Assembly: GCA_023078555.1 (NCBI GenBank)
Contig: CM041200.1
Span: forward strand, 1,744,001-1,808,000
Source: Ulva prolifera
Lineage: Eukaryota > Chlorophyta > Ulvophyceae > Ulvales > Ulvaceae
Direction of reading: 5' to 3'
DNA: 64,000 bases
In this document: piece by piece, positions 34,913-46,664 of the stretch
Numbering within the stretch: position 1 is the first letter of the stretch
Layout: each line of letters opens with the position of its first letter
Notes under the pieces: generated by a model
Seen by the model: the letters and a program-made list of their open reading frames with translations, nothing else
Told to the model about the DNA's origin: nothing
Database searches by the model: none
Made by a program: the position numbers and the translations under genes

Positions 34913-35208
34913 CTGCACAGTCGGAGATGAAGATTTCTGCGAGTGTGAAGTCATCTTACAGTACTAAGTGTCAATATACACGTGCATTGAAACGTCGTGC
35001 TAGGAACGTCGCTTCATTTACCGCGGTGTGTGACATGTACAGCGACAACAACAACAACATAGCTGGTGGCCCATTAGGATTCATCCTGAAATGCATGACA
35101 CTTTGTTTGTGTCAGGAAGCTTCTGGGACACGACAGCTGCAGGAGCACATGCAACGCGACACTACAACCGATCGTGATTACCAGACCGAAACTGCCAGTG
35201 CACGACCA

Positions 35209-36906
35209 TCATCGTCGCCTGTTGGACCTCGGCATGTTCTGTCTTTCATTGGGGTTTTTGCTTGGTCCAGTCACCAGATATGAAAGGCCCTTTGCAACCC
35301 CACGTGAGTGAGGTGCATGCTTCTTGTACTCTCCAAGCGTCAAGTCTTCCAGCGGATCAGCAGAAGGCTTGGGCTTTGTCCTTGACCGACGCACTTTCGA
35401 GTTGTAGACATCTTCGGAGAGGATTGGTATAGGCGCGCCTTTGCCACCTCTTGGCTTTGGCAATGAAAATCTGCACGACTGCTTCGCCTGTCTAACAGGG
35501 TCGGCGGATTTTCATAATACGCTTGCCAATGTCAACAGAATCGTACCTGGTCCCTTTCAATGTGTGTCTATTACGAACCCCATAATGCTCGGCGCCATCT
35601 GGTCCAATGGAAACAGACACACGAGAAAGTGTTGCATGGCCACATGCGGGACAGAACATTTTGTTCTGGGACTTGACAACCTGAGAACATGCATCACATC
35701 GTAGGACCGACCGCTGAATGTTCGTGATGCTCCGACCACCCTTTGACTGGAGCCTCAATCCCATTTGAATGGCTACATTCTGCAAACACCAGTGCTAACT
35801 CAATCGTAGACCTTGCATACGTGGCACACTATATGATGCATCAAGTTCACAACAATAGATGCGGAAAGGCATATGGAATGGCCTTACCTGCATTGGGAAA
35901 TCAGAAGTCACTAGACAAACCCTGGAAGCACTGGAATCCAGGACCACTTCTGCACCACCAGCTTCTGCATCCTGCCCATTCGAATCTGAATCAGACTCAG
36001 ATCTATCATCAGCACTCGGGCTTTCATCACCACGGGCAGCTTTCGGCTCAGTCGGGCAGGCATGATCTCCGAGGTGTGCATCAAGAGCGGTCGCGGCCAG
36101 CTTGGCTCGGACCTCAGCCTGGATGGCGCACGCAATTGACAGTTCCGGGAGGCAACTGGCAGCATCCACTTAGCACAAGCATAGCTGAGCAGACCTTCCG
36201 TTTCGCTCTTCTTGCTGCATTCTTGCTTCGCTTGGCAACTTCCCAGGTGTTGTCAACGTCCTCAGCTTGCGTGGAGATCGGCTGATTCGACACAGAAGAC
36301 GTTGCAGCGCGGCTAGGTGTGGCAGACACCGAATCATCTGCATTCACGGCTACTGTTCCAGGCAAAATCAGGAAAACGAATTTGCACAGTAAACATCAGC
36401 CCTTACATACCTGTATCTTGGACTTTGTCGATTGCCTCCCACTCTTCGTTATTGCTGGTGGTGCCCCAGCCCGGCATTCGTGTCGCAGCTGGACGGCGTG
36501 TGTGAGCCCTGACGGTGACAGGCAGCTTGCGTAAGTGGGATATACCATATATTTCAGCTTCACAGGTGTACGCCAGCGCCAGTAACAGCACGTCCTCAGA
36601 TGACAGCTGATGCAAGTCGCCAGTCTTGCTGGCAAAGCCGGCGACGGCTCGCACAGCGTCGTCCGTCGGGGCGCGCCGAATGATACACAGCCTCTCTAGT
36701 GAAGCCCGTGATGCCGCGTCTTTAACTTCCGCTGCCACTTCTTCGGTCGTCACCAGGATGTCGCCAAGCGTGAGTGCTTGCTCGCCCAAGGAGATGATCG
36801 CATTTGCATCCAGTATGGCAACGGTTTGCTCGTCATCAGGCGTTGAAGAGATTTGTTTTTGAGGATCGTCATTAACATTTGCCAACTTGGCAGCCCAGGT
36901 TGCCAT
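35209..36906 (-). CDS. NOB1: RNA-binding protein NOB1, 20S pre-rRNA endonuclease
   Basis: NOB1 cuts 20S pre-rRNA at site D to make the 18S 3' end in late 40S assembly, in the cytoplasm. Five exons, from the start: 36,411-36,906; 36,195-36,337; 35,888-36,118; 35,547-35,779; 35,209-35,470; phases close to 454 residues. The PIN domain spans about 30-150, with the first catalytic Asp in AILDANAIISLG and the later acidic region SSEDVLLLALAYTCEAEIYG. An acidic, Ser/Asp-rich linker leads to SDFPMQNVAIQMGL. The four-Cys zinc ribbon is CDACSQVVKSQNKMFCPACG. The end has RYD-less TRFSLPKPRGGKGAP and an Arg-rich tail. I chose the ATG at 36,906 because it gives the family's usual short leader; the frame is open further upstream. 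Confidence 0.95.
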
Positions 36907-37118
36907 GGCGTTCACTGACAGATTTCCTAACGGTACTGCATCACATGTGCTTCCACTGATTGATTCACGGCTCGTAGGTCTGCGCTTTACACTTGCCTCA
37001 ACGCGTACGTAACGATACATCCCGAGCAAACGCGCTGTAGCACGCATCTTTCTGCCGTCATTTTTGGCTACCCACGCCACACGAGCGGTTTGCCTACAGA
37101 CACACGCTGAGACACGAG

Positions 37119-38386
37119 TCACGCGTACCTGCACCGATGGGCACTATGCACATGCTTCTCACGCCAGGTGTTTTCAGTCTGTGTCTCGGGAGCATGCTCG
37201 GGTCGAGTGGGTCCGGTTGACTGTTGCAATGCTACACAGTCTGTTTTGAATTTCTGCAATGCAATGTCCCGAGCTTGTGTCATCTGTGAGCCTAACATCT
37301 TGCTGTGCATGAGTCGCACACAAGCTTTCGCGTCAGACCAGTGCATAAAACTGCAGTGTTCACGTTGAACACAGAACAGATATGGAACGTTGCCGTTCTT
37401 CGCACAGTGCGCCCGCTGCAAAGCGCAGTGACAATCTCGTTCTTGGTGCTTCAAATTTCAGCCCGGGCTCACTCAGACCTATTTGCAAACACACCTTCAT
37501 TTTCTCGTCAGATTCGTGCCCAGCCTGTGATGCTGATGTACAGTAGATAATGTCGTGCAACATGCCTTCGACACGTCCCTTGCCCAGCAAGGCAGTGCTG
37601 CTGTGCGCCTCTCGAAGAATGACATGGTTCATGATGTCATGTTTGGTCCACCTGTTGAATGTGAACGCGCCACGGCGGTGCGTCGATGCATACATTCTGC
37701 AGAGATGCAGGCTGGCCTGGCTACCAGGTGTATTTGCGTGGCATAACACCTAAGTCAGTTGAAATTAGATTTTCGTGGGCGGGGGAATTCTGGCAAGCGA
37801 GCTTGAGGTGACATCGGATACCACGATCGTTCAAGCTCATTGCGGCTGGGGTGAGATGAGGATTCACACGCAGCGGTGTGTTGAAGGTCATAAGTGTGGT
37901 GGTCTGTAGATCAGCCGCTTGCGTGCGGCTCTGTGCATGTGCCATTGCATTGATCAGCGGCACATTGACAGCGGAGACATGACTGTTGACAATTTGACAA
38001 AGTCATGCTGAAAGGCGCCACTGCAGATCCCACGCTCACCTAGAAGTCATGGGCCTGCCCGGATCCAAATATGCGCCATGAATCGTGGACTGCCTTTGGC
38101 TTAAGGATCTCATAGCGTTGAGGCTGAATGATGCCCAGCGGAGCGCATTGTTTCCCACACGAGTATTGCCGGCACGGCGTGTTGCTATGGGGTGCCCACT
38201 TGCCACGAAAAGCCGTGCAGCAAGATACAGCCATGTACTCCTGAGAGGACATTGGCGCCTTATAATCCTTAGCCTTTGCGTGCCCCTGCGGCAGTAGGTT
38301 GAGGCGATCATGCAGAGTATTCTTCCAAAGCAGTGCACCTCATGGGTAGCGTGGATTATGTCTGTGTCACAGATGATTGCCGCCAT
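37119..38386 (-). other. Unassigned coding-like segments upstream of NOB1
   Basis: Minus-strand blocks look protein-like but could not be joined: 38,040-38,252 and upstream (AKAKDYKAPMSSQEYMAV, KWAPHSNTPCRQ), about 37,780-37,930 (TLMTFNTPLRVNPHLTPAA), and 37,119-37,454 (MHSKMLGSQMTQARDIALQK). The short motif-repeat style of the first two recalls small microtubule-associated ciliary proteins, but that is a guess. On the + strand 37,555-37,746 is also open (SLAQQGSAAVRLSKNDMVHD). One small minus-strand gene between NOB1 and Miro is plausible. Confidence 0.3.
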
Positions 38387-39566
38387 TGGATTTTGCCGGG
38401 TGATACGGTGGTGAAGTCCTGAAGTGAGGAGCCTGGGCTTGAATGTACTTCAGAGCGACGATGGTGCAGGCTGAAGACATGGCACAGGTGTGGCCAATTG
38501 GCCACCCCCCCCCCCGGTTGACCCTGCCTCGCTGTTAACGGAAGTGTTAACAGCGAGTTACTTGCGGATCCTGCTAGTGCAGATGGGGACTAGGCAGTTT
38601 TGGCGGGGTTGACGCTACGCGTCATGGCGACTGACAAGGGTGCGTGATAGTGCCTTCTGTTCATTTCGTGCCGGATGTTGTGTCTACCTGGCGGGGACGT
38701 GACTGTGTCTGGGAGGTGAGCATGTTTGTGTGGCAGTAGGTCTCTTGTGGGTATCCTTTGTCTATGTGTGGGGAATCTGTGGAGGCATTTGGGTGTGCCA
38801 TGCCTGCACTTCTGCTGTCATCGAAATGTGTGTTCGATCCTTAGTATCATGCAAGGGCCTGTCTGGAATGCTGTGGCAGGTGCACATGCGCTGAAAAAAC
38901 GGTGAGCACATTCATTGAGAGTCTTTCTACGATGTACACCCCACATACAGGTAGGGCACAAAACTGAGATGAATTTTGTCTCAAGTATACAATGTGGATG
39001 TCCCTTCTTACCTTCTGCATATGATAGTTCATTCAACATGATAGGCTGCACATGCCGCCGACGGTCACATATCTTGCTGCATGCTCCATTTGGCCTCAAA
39101 GCCACGGTGTTCACACAGTGGTGCTGTGAAAATGGCTACACCTAATTGTGCACACATACGGCGCAATGTCATGACTTGAGGAGTGCCAGCTTGCCCAGTG
39201 CATGGTACATGAATGCTGCGCAAGCTTCACTCTCATTGCAGTACTCGTGCCTCAATCACGCTGTTGGCTGCATTTGCGTGCACTATGAAGATACGAATGT
39301 CAAAGGCGAGGCACATGCAGTGTCAATGGTGCTTGCAAGACAGCCATACACTGTCGGTGGAGCAAGTGGAGTGCTGCTAAATCACAAAACACCAGCATCA
39401 TGTCCTTTTGGCAGGTACAAGCGCATCGTTGGATCATAGAAATCACCCAGGATCTGAACTTTAGGCTAGAGCCTGACACAGTCACTAGTAGAATGACAAA
39501 TGAATTCAAGTGAAAAACTGAAGACAGGGCACCAACAAAGTGTGCGCACAGGCAATCTCGACAGGA
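38387..39566. other. Intergenic, about 1.2 kb, with hairpin and C-run
   Basis: No coherent coding segment. The region includes a run of 11 C at 38,505-38,515 and the perfect hairpin listed separately. It would contain the 3' UTR of the minus-strand Miro gene. Confidence 0.5.
38528..38557. other. Perfect 12-bp hairpin
   Basis: CTCGCTGTTAAC (38,528-38,539) and GTTAACAGCGAG (38,546-38,557) are exact reverse complements around a 6-base loop. The hairpin follows a C11 tract by about 12 bases. No protein gene ends within 900 bp on either side, so a role as an mRNA 3' end signal is not evident. Confidence 0.85.
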
Positions 39567-42508
39567 CTATCGTGTCCATACAGATGTTCCCGTCCGCGCT
39601 TGACGCGGCTCTGAAGCACTCTGGCCGACAGATCTGTCTTGACGAGAGTGACTGGCCTGCACGCTCATGTGATGATACACCTGGTATGCAATCCCCAGGC
39701 CTGCGATCACAGCAGCAGTAGCCCCGAAATATTTCGTGTAACGCCACATTGTCTCAGTCCGGACCCGTTTTGCTACCACAGACGGGGTCATGGCAATATT
39801 GCCCGCGGGATGGCATGCCAGCTCAACTACCTGTGATGCCCAATCTCTTGCTCGAGACTGCTCATCATCCTGTGACACAGCATCAGTCATTTCGATGCTC
39901 AGGCCTCTGAGTAGCTTTACCTTGAGCTGTTCGCAGTCAGCTGCTGCCTGCAAAACGCAGCATGCTGTGAATGATCTACTCTGTACAGGTCAGTACACAA
40001 CGTCGTAGGGACATACCATTGCAGTGATATCGCTCGACACTCCGAGGTCTGCTTTCAAGCCAACTAGCGCCACCGGTACTATGTTGTTGCTGGCATCGGA
40101 TAATGAAACAAGCAGCGAGCGCGCTTGTGCATATGACTCCGAACTAACGGAGTCAAATCCAAACAGCATGATGTCGCTTTCCACTAGCATGTTTTGCTTT
40201 GAATGGTCTTTCAAGGCAGCAATGCAGAGGTCCTCCGCTGTCGCCATCGGTACTTCATGCATCACCAGCAGCTGCATACATCTGCTCCTTGGAAAAAGTC
40301 GCACACTGGGGCACAAGTGGATACTTGCAACAAAACAAGCATATACCAGGGCATCAGAACACAGAAGACTGAGCTAGCATGGGCACTCTTGGGACCACAA
40401 CAGCTCTTCTCACATGACTAAATTGTGCTGGTACTGCATACTGTGTCTGAATGTTTGCCATGTCCCGGAATCAGCCGTGCTGCTTTGAGAATATCGGAAT
40501 GCTGCAGTCTTCCTTGTGGGCAGCCAGAAAGTAGCTCCAATAGGTGACTCTTGCCACATCCTGGACTGCCAAGCAGCAGGCAGCTGATAACACGAATGCC
40601 CAAATCGATGGGCTGTGAGACTGGCTGCACATTAGGTTGCTTGCGCCGGGGTGTAAACACAAGTAGTTGTGATGCTGCTGTCTTGCCGAGAACATGTCTC
40701 TCCCTGGACGCGATGACCTTGTCAGATGGGCTTGCCGGTCAGCCATGAACGAGATGCCTGTAGTACAGCATAATTTCCAGGACAAGCATGAATTTAAGGT
40801 CATGTCGCACCGGCCATATCCATCTGGGTACCCCAAGTACATCATTGCCATCACGCTTTTCCGAGGGTTCATCATTGCACAGTATGCCCAGATGCTCAGA
40901 AATGATTCCAACGGCAGGTACCTCGGATCCGCACTCCTCACAAGCAGCTGCCGTATGTTTGCCCACCCGAGGGGAAGCTCGTCAGCAGATGTCGCAAGCG
41001 GTGCATTGTGAAACAAGCTGGCAGGGCCGGTGTCTTGCAGCAGTAGGTCAACTGGAAAGACATTGTTTGATGTACAGCGATGACGGAAGATAGATTTCAA
41101 AAACTCGACCGCTGTGGCGGACAGCATGCACACCATTCCCTGCACACAAGAAAGGCTCCTTGGCCTGCATCGGATACTGCATGAGAGACCATTGTCTCCA
41201 TGCATGAAAGATCTTTATGACGATGTGCATGGAGTCAATTCAGTGACAGGCCCTAGTGTGAAGTTCTGACTTTGACCACCTTGCACATGCCAGGACAGAG
41301 ACTGGGCAGGCTGTTGAAGCAGGGGATGCATCACACTGGTCGCACACATGTGATGATCTTCGAGCACACCACACTGCCAGGTCCTTCAGGTATAGACTGA
41401 TACACCGCTGGATCAAGGATGAGCTGGCGGTTGTAGCCAAAGCTGCGAAGCATGTTCCAGCATATGTCCAGGCGCTGTTGCTGAATCATCATAGCTTGAA
41501 GCTGCATGAATCCACTACGGGTAATACCAAGAGTTGTGACCGAATCTGGTGCCCGCTCCATCAATGCCTGCATACAGCTCAGCCTCACGGCCTTCTCTTC
41601 TGCTGCACCGCGAACATGGCTAGCCAGTGGTGCCTTGCACTTAGGACACATATGCTTCACTCCTGAAGTTGACAACTTGCAGCAATGTAGGGTTCAGCAC
41701 CTGCTTCAACCCATTCAGTTCATCCACACGTGGAGGCCGCCCAAATGCAAAGACATGAAACTGGTTGAGCTCCGTGTCGCTGAGGGCGCCATCTCTGTCT
41801 TCGTCCACAATATCAAATATTCTGTTGAAGGCCCTAATCGCTGTGGATCGCAACCGCTCGCGAACATGGTGGTACAGCGGCAGCATAGGATTGACACATG
41901 CATCACATGCATGTTGGAAGACTTCAGCAGTGGTGTCTGGGTGCATAGCCGAGCACTTGTCATAGCGGACCAGATTCGCTGCTTGGTTGACGCTCGCATC
42001 AAGCTGCTGCATACCTTGCACGTACCGCGCACTTCACTGAAAGATTCCTCTGGCAAGCATGTAGTGATCTCCTGGCACCAAACTGGAGCAACAGCACATC
42101 AGCAGTCTTCTGATTGGCAGGACGCACAGCGATTTCGGCCTCTGTAACGATAGCCTGGTCCTCTCGACATCCAACAATTAGTATTGGTATTTGATTATCA
42201 ATCTTACTAATGTGGGGGAGCCAAGTGTAGATCGCAGAATGAAGGGACATGGGTCCTGCCATGCTGAAACACAGGAGGACGACATCAGATTTTCGGATGA
42301 CGGTATTCACCTCCTCCATGTTACGGCTTGTAGAATCATGGCATATGCATCTACAGTCTGCATTCGCCAATTTCACTTTGACGCTTGTCCCCGGCAGTGC
42401 TGTGATAGGCTCTCCGGGTCTAAAATTTCGCTGGGTGGCAGACAGGATAAGCGATGTTTTCCCAACACCTTCATCTCCAACGACAGCTACGTTTACGTCC
42501 ATGCTCAT
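39567..42508 (-). CDS. Miro-type mitochondrial Rho GTPase
   Basis: Miro is anchored in the outer mitochondrial membrane and governs mitochondrial transport, shape and ER contacts. Seven exons: 42,079-42,508; 41,701-41,978; about 41,373-41,567; 40,811-41,139; 40,442-40,730; 40,017-40,271; 39,567-39,947; phases close to about 718 residues. GTPase 1 has GDEGVGKTS, but the NKxD position reads VGCRED and the DxxG region CHDSTSRN. EF-hand 1 is DIVDEDRDGALSDTEL; the hidden-EF/LM region includes GFMQLQAMMIQQQRLD and FLSIWAYCAMMNPRKSVM. GTPase 2 has GSPGCGKSH and LVGLKADL. A C-terminal membrane helix GATAAVIAGLGIAYQVYHHM is followed by about 32 basic residues, longer than usual. EF-hand 2 looks degenerate. 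Exon 3's donor is ambiguous by one codon. Confidence 0.92.
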
Positions 42509-43159
42509 GATTGTTGGTGCAATGCAAGACAAGTTTTGGGAAAGCAAGACGAACGCCGAGATCAAGAGCTTCTCCGACAGACGCAAAACTAAGACGCAGG
42601 GTCCGTGAGGATATTTTAAATGTAGAAAGATGAAGCGAATGCGTGCCACATATATCAGAGGTGCAAGCATCACGCTTGGCTGGCTTCGACGGAGGAGCCT
42701 CATAGACACTTGTTGCGTTCGACCTAGTTTCTAGTGCTTTGGCCAGTTCTCTGGGGGTGGTGCCCGCTTGGCCTCTCAACAATTTTTGAGAAGAATCTGC
42801 AGCGAGCTCCGAGTTTCATTGATTATACGGCCTTGTTAAAGATCCTCTGCTATGAAGCTGCATATCACGTGTACACGTCTGCAGCTATGGGCGGTCACAA
42901 ATACAGCAAGGCAGGTAGTACTGTGATCCTAGCGCCGCCATAACCGCATCCATGGCCCAGGCTGGGTCTCCCACCAGCACAATGGACCCCAGAACAAATG
43001 TCCTTTGAAACTCACAAGCCAATTTCAAATCGTGCTGTGGATCTCCTGCACTCAATTGTGCATGTGTATGCATAGCCTCTCACACACATCCCCTCTCACA
43101 TTCCCTCAGACCCACAGAGCTGTCACAGATTCATCGCATGCCACACACAGAGAACAGTG

Positions 43160-43400
43160 TGAGCAGTGCGCAATATTCTTACAACGCTGTGCCGCGCGGT
43201 GGCCTTCTGGAGCATGCTGCTGGCCCGCTGATGGCATTTCATGCGGGCGAGGCAATAATGCCCTGGAGCGGCGTCACGCTCCCTCAGACGCCGCTCCAGG
43301 GCATGGGATCATGTCTGACGGGACTTGCGGCCCCGTCCGGCGACCTTTCGCCGCCCATTGGCCACTAGGCCTGAGCGGCGGCCCCCCCCGCGTTCCGTAC
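43160..43400 (+). repeat. Fragment of a dispersed GC-rich repeat with a decayed reading frame
   Basis: ACGCTGTGCCGCGCGGTGGC here matches ACGCTGTGCCGTGCAGTGGC at 63.3 kb, and CCCGCTGATGGCATTTCATG matches CCCGCTGATGGCACGTCATG. The related frame at 63.3 kb reads TTLCRAVARQ; here it is frame-shifted and stopped. Likely a mobile-element coding remnant of unknown class. Confidence 0.55.
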
Positions 43401-44505
43401 CCTCCTCAAGGTCTCTGCTGCTTGTTCGTATCCGGTGGGCGCCATTGCGGGGGCTCTTTGCGCTTGTCGCCAAGACGTCCTGCATGAGGCACACTGCCGA
43501 CGTGCCACGGCATTGGCAATGGATTGAGCGCGCAGCGCATCTGGAGTTAGGGCGTGTCGCGGGCCAATCGTGGGCGGCCCTGCATCATCGCGGAGGTGGG
43601 TAGGGGGTATGGGTGTGGGTGCTGGGACGGGGTGCCCTTGGCAGTATTTTTGCTTGGCGGTGGCTGGGAGCCGGTGGGTGCTGGTGTCTGGCCGCCCGGG
43701 CCACACGTGCGGTGGGGTGGGTGCATGCGGGTGTGGGTGTTCTGCATGTGTGCAGGTGCGGGTGTGGAGTGTACTGGCGTGCGCAGGTTGTGTTTCTGGA
43801 AAGTGGTTTTGGTGTGGTTTGCTGGGAATATTGACGGCGATGGTTTGTTTGGGTGATGCTCCTGTTCCTATTCGTGTAGTGCGCGCACCTTGCGATGCTA
43901 CCTGCCTCTCCGTCTTTCCTTTACTTATGATTCAGAGCACCACTGGACCGTCCAAGGGCCACACCCCAGCTCCTTCTCTCACATTGCGTTGGTTTGCCAA
44001 CATAAGGGCCGTTCCGTAGTTGCCCTCCGGAGGGATCCGGTCCTTCCAGACTCAACTTGAGCGCAGCGCCCCAGGAGTATCCCGTAGTGGTGCAGAGGGC
44101 AGAAAGGCCCAACACAAGCGCAGGAAAGAGGCCTTGTCAAGGACATGCTTTGTAGGGTGAAACTCGGGTTTTAGACAGTAGGTCCCCATGGAGCTGTATT
44201 GTGGCATGGTGGGGCCGCTGTGGCTTGTAGCACGTGTGAGACACCCAGAAGTCACCAGATCCTGCGTAAATAGCATGCTGTAGCCATTGATGGCCGCCTG
44301 GGCCCGAACTTGATGACATGTTATCCTCAAGGCAAGCCGCTAATAGCTGCCCCGGCTTTTCCATGGTACACTCTGCACATGTGCCATACAGAGACCACAC
44401 CACTCCTGTGGCAGTGTTGCTCAAACTGTGACATGTTTTGTATGCTGGTCCATGGCAGAATCTGTCAAGCAGTTTGTTGCTGAGCACATTGTGTGCTTTC
44501 GCTTT

Positions 44506-44634
<129 letters not shown>

Positions 44635-44954
44635 TTGCAAGCTGTCACTGGACGCTTCATCTCGGATGTACAGGCCTCTATATGGAATCTCGTGTGTGCT
44701 ACTGCTGCAGGACTGCTTGAATGTGAAGCAGTGGTGGACAGCCGTTCATCGTGCCATATCAAGCGCAATCATTTGATCCTCGTATTGACAAGGCTTTGAG
44801 ACAGACTCTGAAATTGTACCCACCATAGCTCAACAAGTTCATCTCGTAGCTATGTTTCTTACCTTTCACCGTTTAGTCCATCCTGTGGCGTAGCGTGGAT
44901 CAGGTTTACATGGTTATGTAGCCACTCACATGTAGAAGGTCAGCACAAGCCACA

Positions 44955-45929
44955 TCAGCGTGAAAAGATTATTGTGTCGGGCAGACGAGTCCCAGAAGTC
45001 AGCGCTTGGCGAGGATCAACATCCATGACTGAGATAATGATGATGTCTTCATCTCTTAAAACATCCGCACAGGGGGTTTTGTTAATTGTGGTGACCATTG
45101 CACATTCCTGTGAGCACGTCACTGGTTCCGTTGCGCATGACCGAAATGCTTCTGACATGCCACAACTGAGACTCCTTTCGAGCCCTGCACTCTGAGTTGC
45201 GGAACGTGCCACGGTAGGCGCGCCATTGTGCGGAGCTGTGGTCTTGGAATTGCAGCATTGGCCCTCGACTGCAGCAGCATCCCCAGCCTTCTCCATGGCC
45301 CTCAACAAAACCAACCTTCGAAACACAGATATACCAGTTCCATTCGCTGCTTTTCGTCCATGAGCACCGAATGGCGGGGAATCAGTGGCACTGGAAGTGT
45401 CTACTGGGCGAATTCCATGTGAATTCCTGATCTCGCCTCGCCATGCATCCAACGCAGCCAGAAATGATTGCCTGGACTCATCCTCATCGAAGCTTCCATC
45501 CGCTAGTGAGGACGCATCCTGATTCAGAGTCTCATGTCTACGCTTTGGTGTCTCCGGACGCCTTTGGCATGCTCTGGATCCCTCCTGGCCTCGACTGACA
45601 GAGCCTTCCGCAATCTGAGATAATTGTGATAGGCTGCCACGCCCCTGAGTGTGAGATCCCAAGGCCATGACTCTATTAACACCACCTTGCCGCAGCGAAG
45701 ACTCCAATGTGATATTGCCGCGTCCCGCAATCTGCCGCTTGCTGACACTTGGCCTGGGAGCATCTGACGAGGCCCACACTCTTCCCGCGTCAAGCCTTCT
45801 TTGCCTTTCCCTGTGTTCTTTCTCCATGTGTAAGCGGAGCTCAGCCAGCCTCTCTTCCATCTGCTTCGCATCTTCCAGCAGCCAGCCAGACTTACCCTGC
45901 GACGGATGTATGCGGCCAGATTTCCCCAT
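44955..45929 (-). CDS. Coiled-coil protein, possibly ZBBX-like
   Basis: From the ATG at 45,929 one frame gives about 324 residues (the frame is open further up to 45,983). Residues 10-50 form a charged coiled coil (LEDAKQMEERLAELRLHMEK). The middle is Ser/Gly/Arg-rich and disordered. A short motif, SFLAALDAWRGEI, is near residue 160. The pairing of a Lys/Glu coiled coil with an S-F-x-x-x-L-x-x-W-R motif recalls the ciliary protein ZBBX, but the B-box zinc finger is not present in this frame. It could be one exon of a longer gene or a single-exon orphan. The end at 44,955 is a genuine stop. Confidence 0.5.
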   Translation of the reverse strand: MGKSGRIHPSQGKSGWLLEDAKQMEERLAELRLHMEKEHRERQRRLDAGRVWASSDAPRPSVSKRQIAGRGNITLESSLRQGGVNRVMALGSHTQGRGSLSQLSQIAEGSVSRGQEGSRACQRRPETPKRRHETLNQDASSLADGSFDEDESRQSFLAALDAWRGEIRNSHGIRPVDTSSATDSPPFGAHGRKAANGTGISVFRRLVLLRAMEKAGDAAAVEGQCCNSKTTAPHNGAPTVARSATQSAGLERSLSCGMSEAFRSCATEPVTCSQECAMVTTINKTPCADVLRDEDIIIISVMDVDPRQALTSGTRLPDTIIFSR

Positions 45930-46664
45930 GGTAATTATACTGAATGGGTGGAGGGCAGATACAAACGATTCATTTTCCCACAAGACGGGGAGTTCTTCGA
46001 TCCTGCTCCGCTACGGCGACGTCTCATATCAGTTTGTGAACGATGGTCAGACCATCTATTCCAGGCAATTCCAGAGACGCGTGACTCCTCGCACATTATT
46101 CATTATTTGACGAGGCATGTCGGGCTTCAAACCTTGGCTACGGGCTGGTTTGCCTGTCACGCGACGGTGGACCATTGGCCATGCATGGCGGTGGCTCACC
46201 TAGTGAGCATTCAGGCAAGAAAACACGCAGATCACTGGTCGGGCAGCACACTGGTACCATGTGTGAACACGCCGCCATCTCGACATATAATTTCCGTGAT
46301 GTGATGTGGCTGCACCATTTGCATGCATATTCTGGTGTCTGAAGGAAACCTGTAGAGCAAACAGGCAGGACTCACAAGCAAATGCCTGATGGTGCACAGA
46401 TCTTGGCAGCATCAGCGGAACAACAAAGCTAGAAGTGCAACACACCATTCTGCTTTATGCTGCACACTCAGATGCACGCCATGCTGCGTATCAGCACAGC
46501 CACAGCTCTCAATGCTTGACCGTTGGCGACAGGGAAGCACCGCCCACATATTCCCTGTTGCAAGACGTTATACCATCCATAAGTACTAAATCAGTGTACT
46601 GGTCGGCCACAATCAAAATATGTGCTGGTCCATTGACGCAACATACGCAATGATCAAGACTTGG

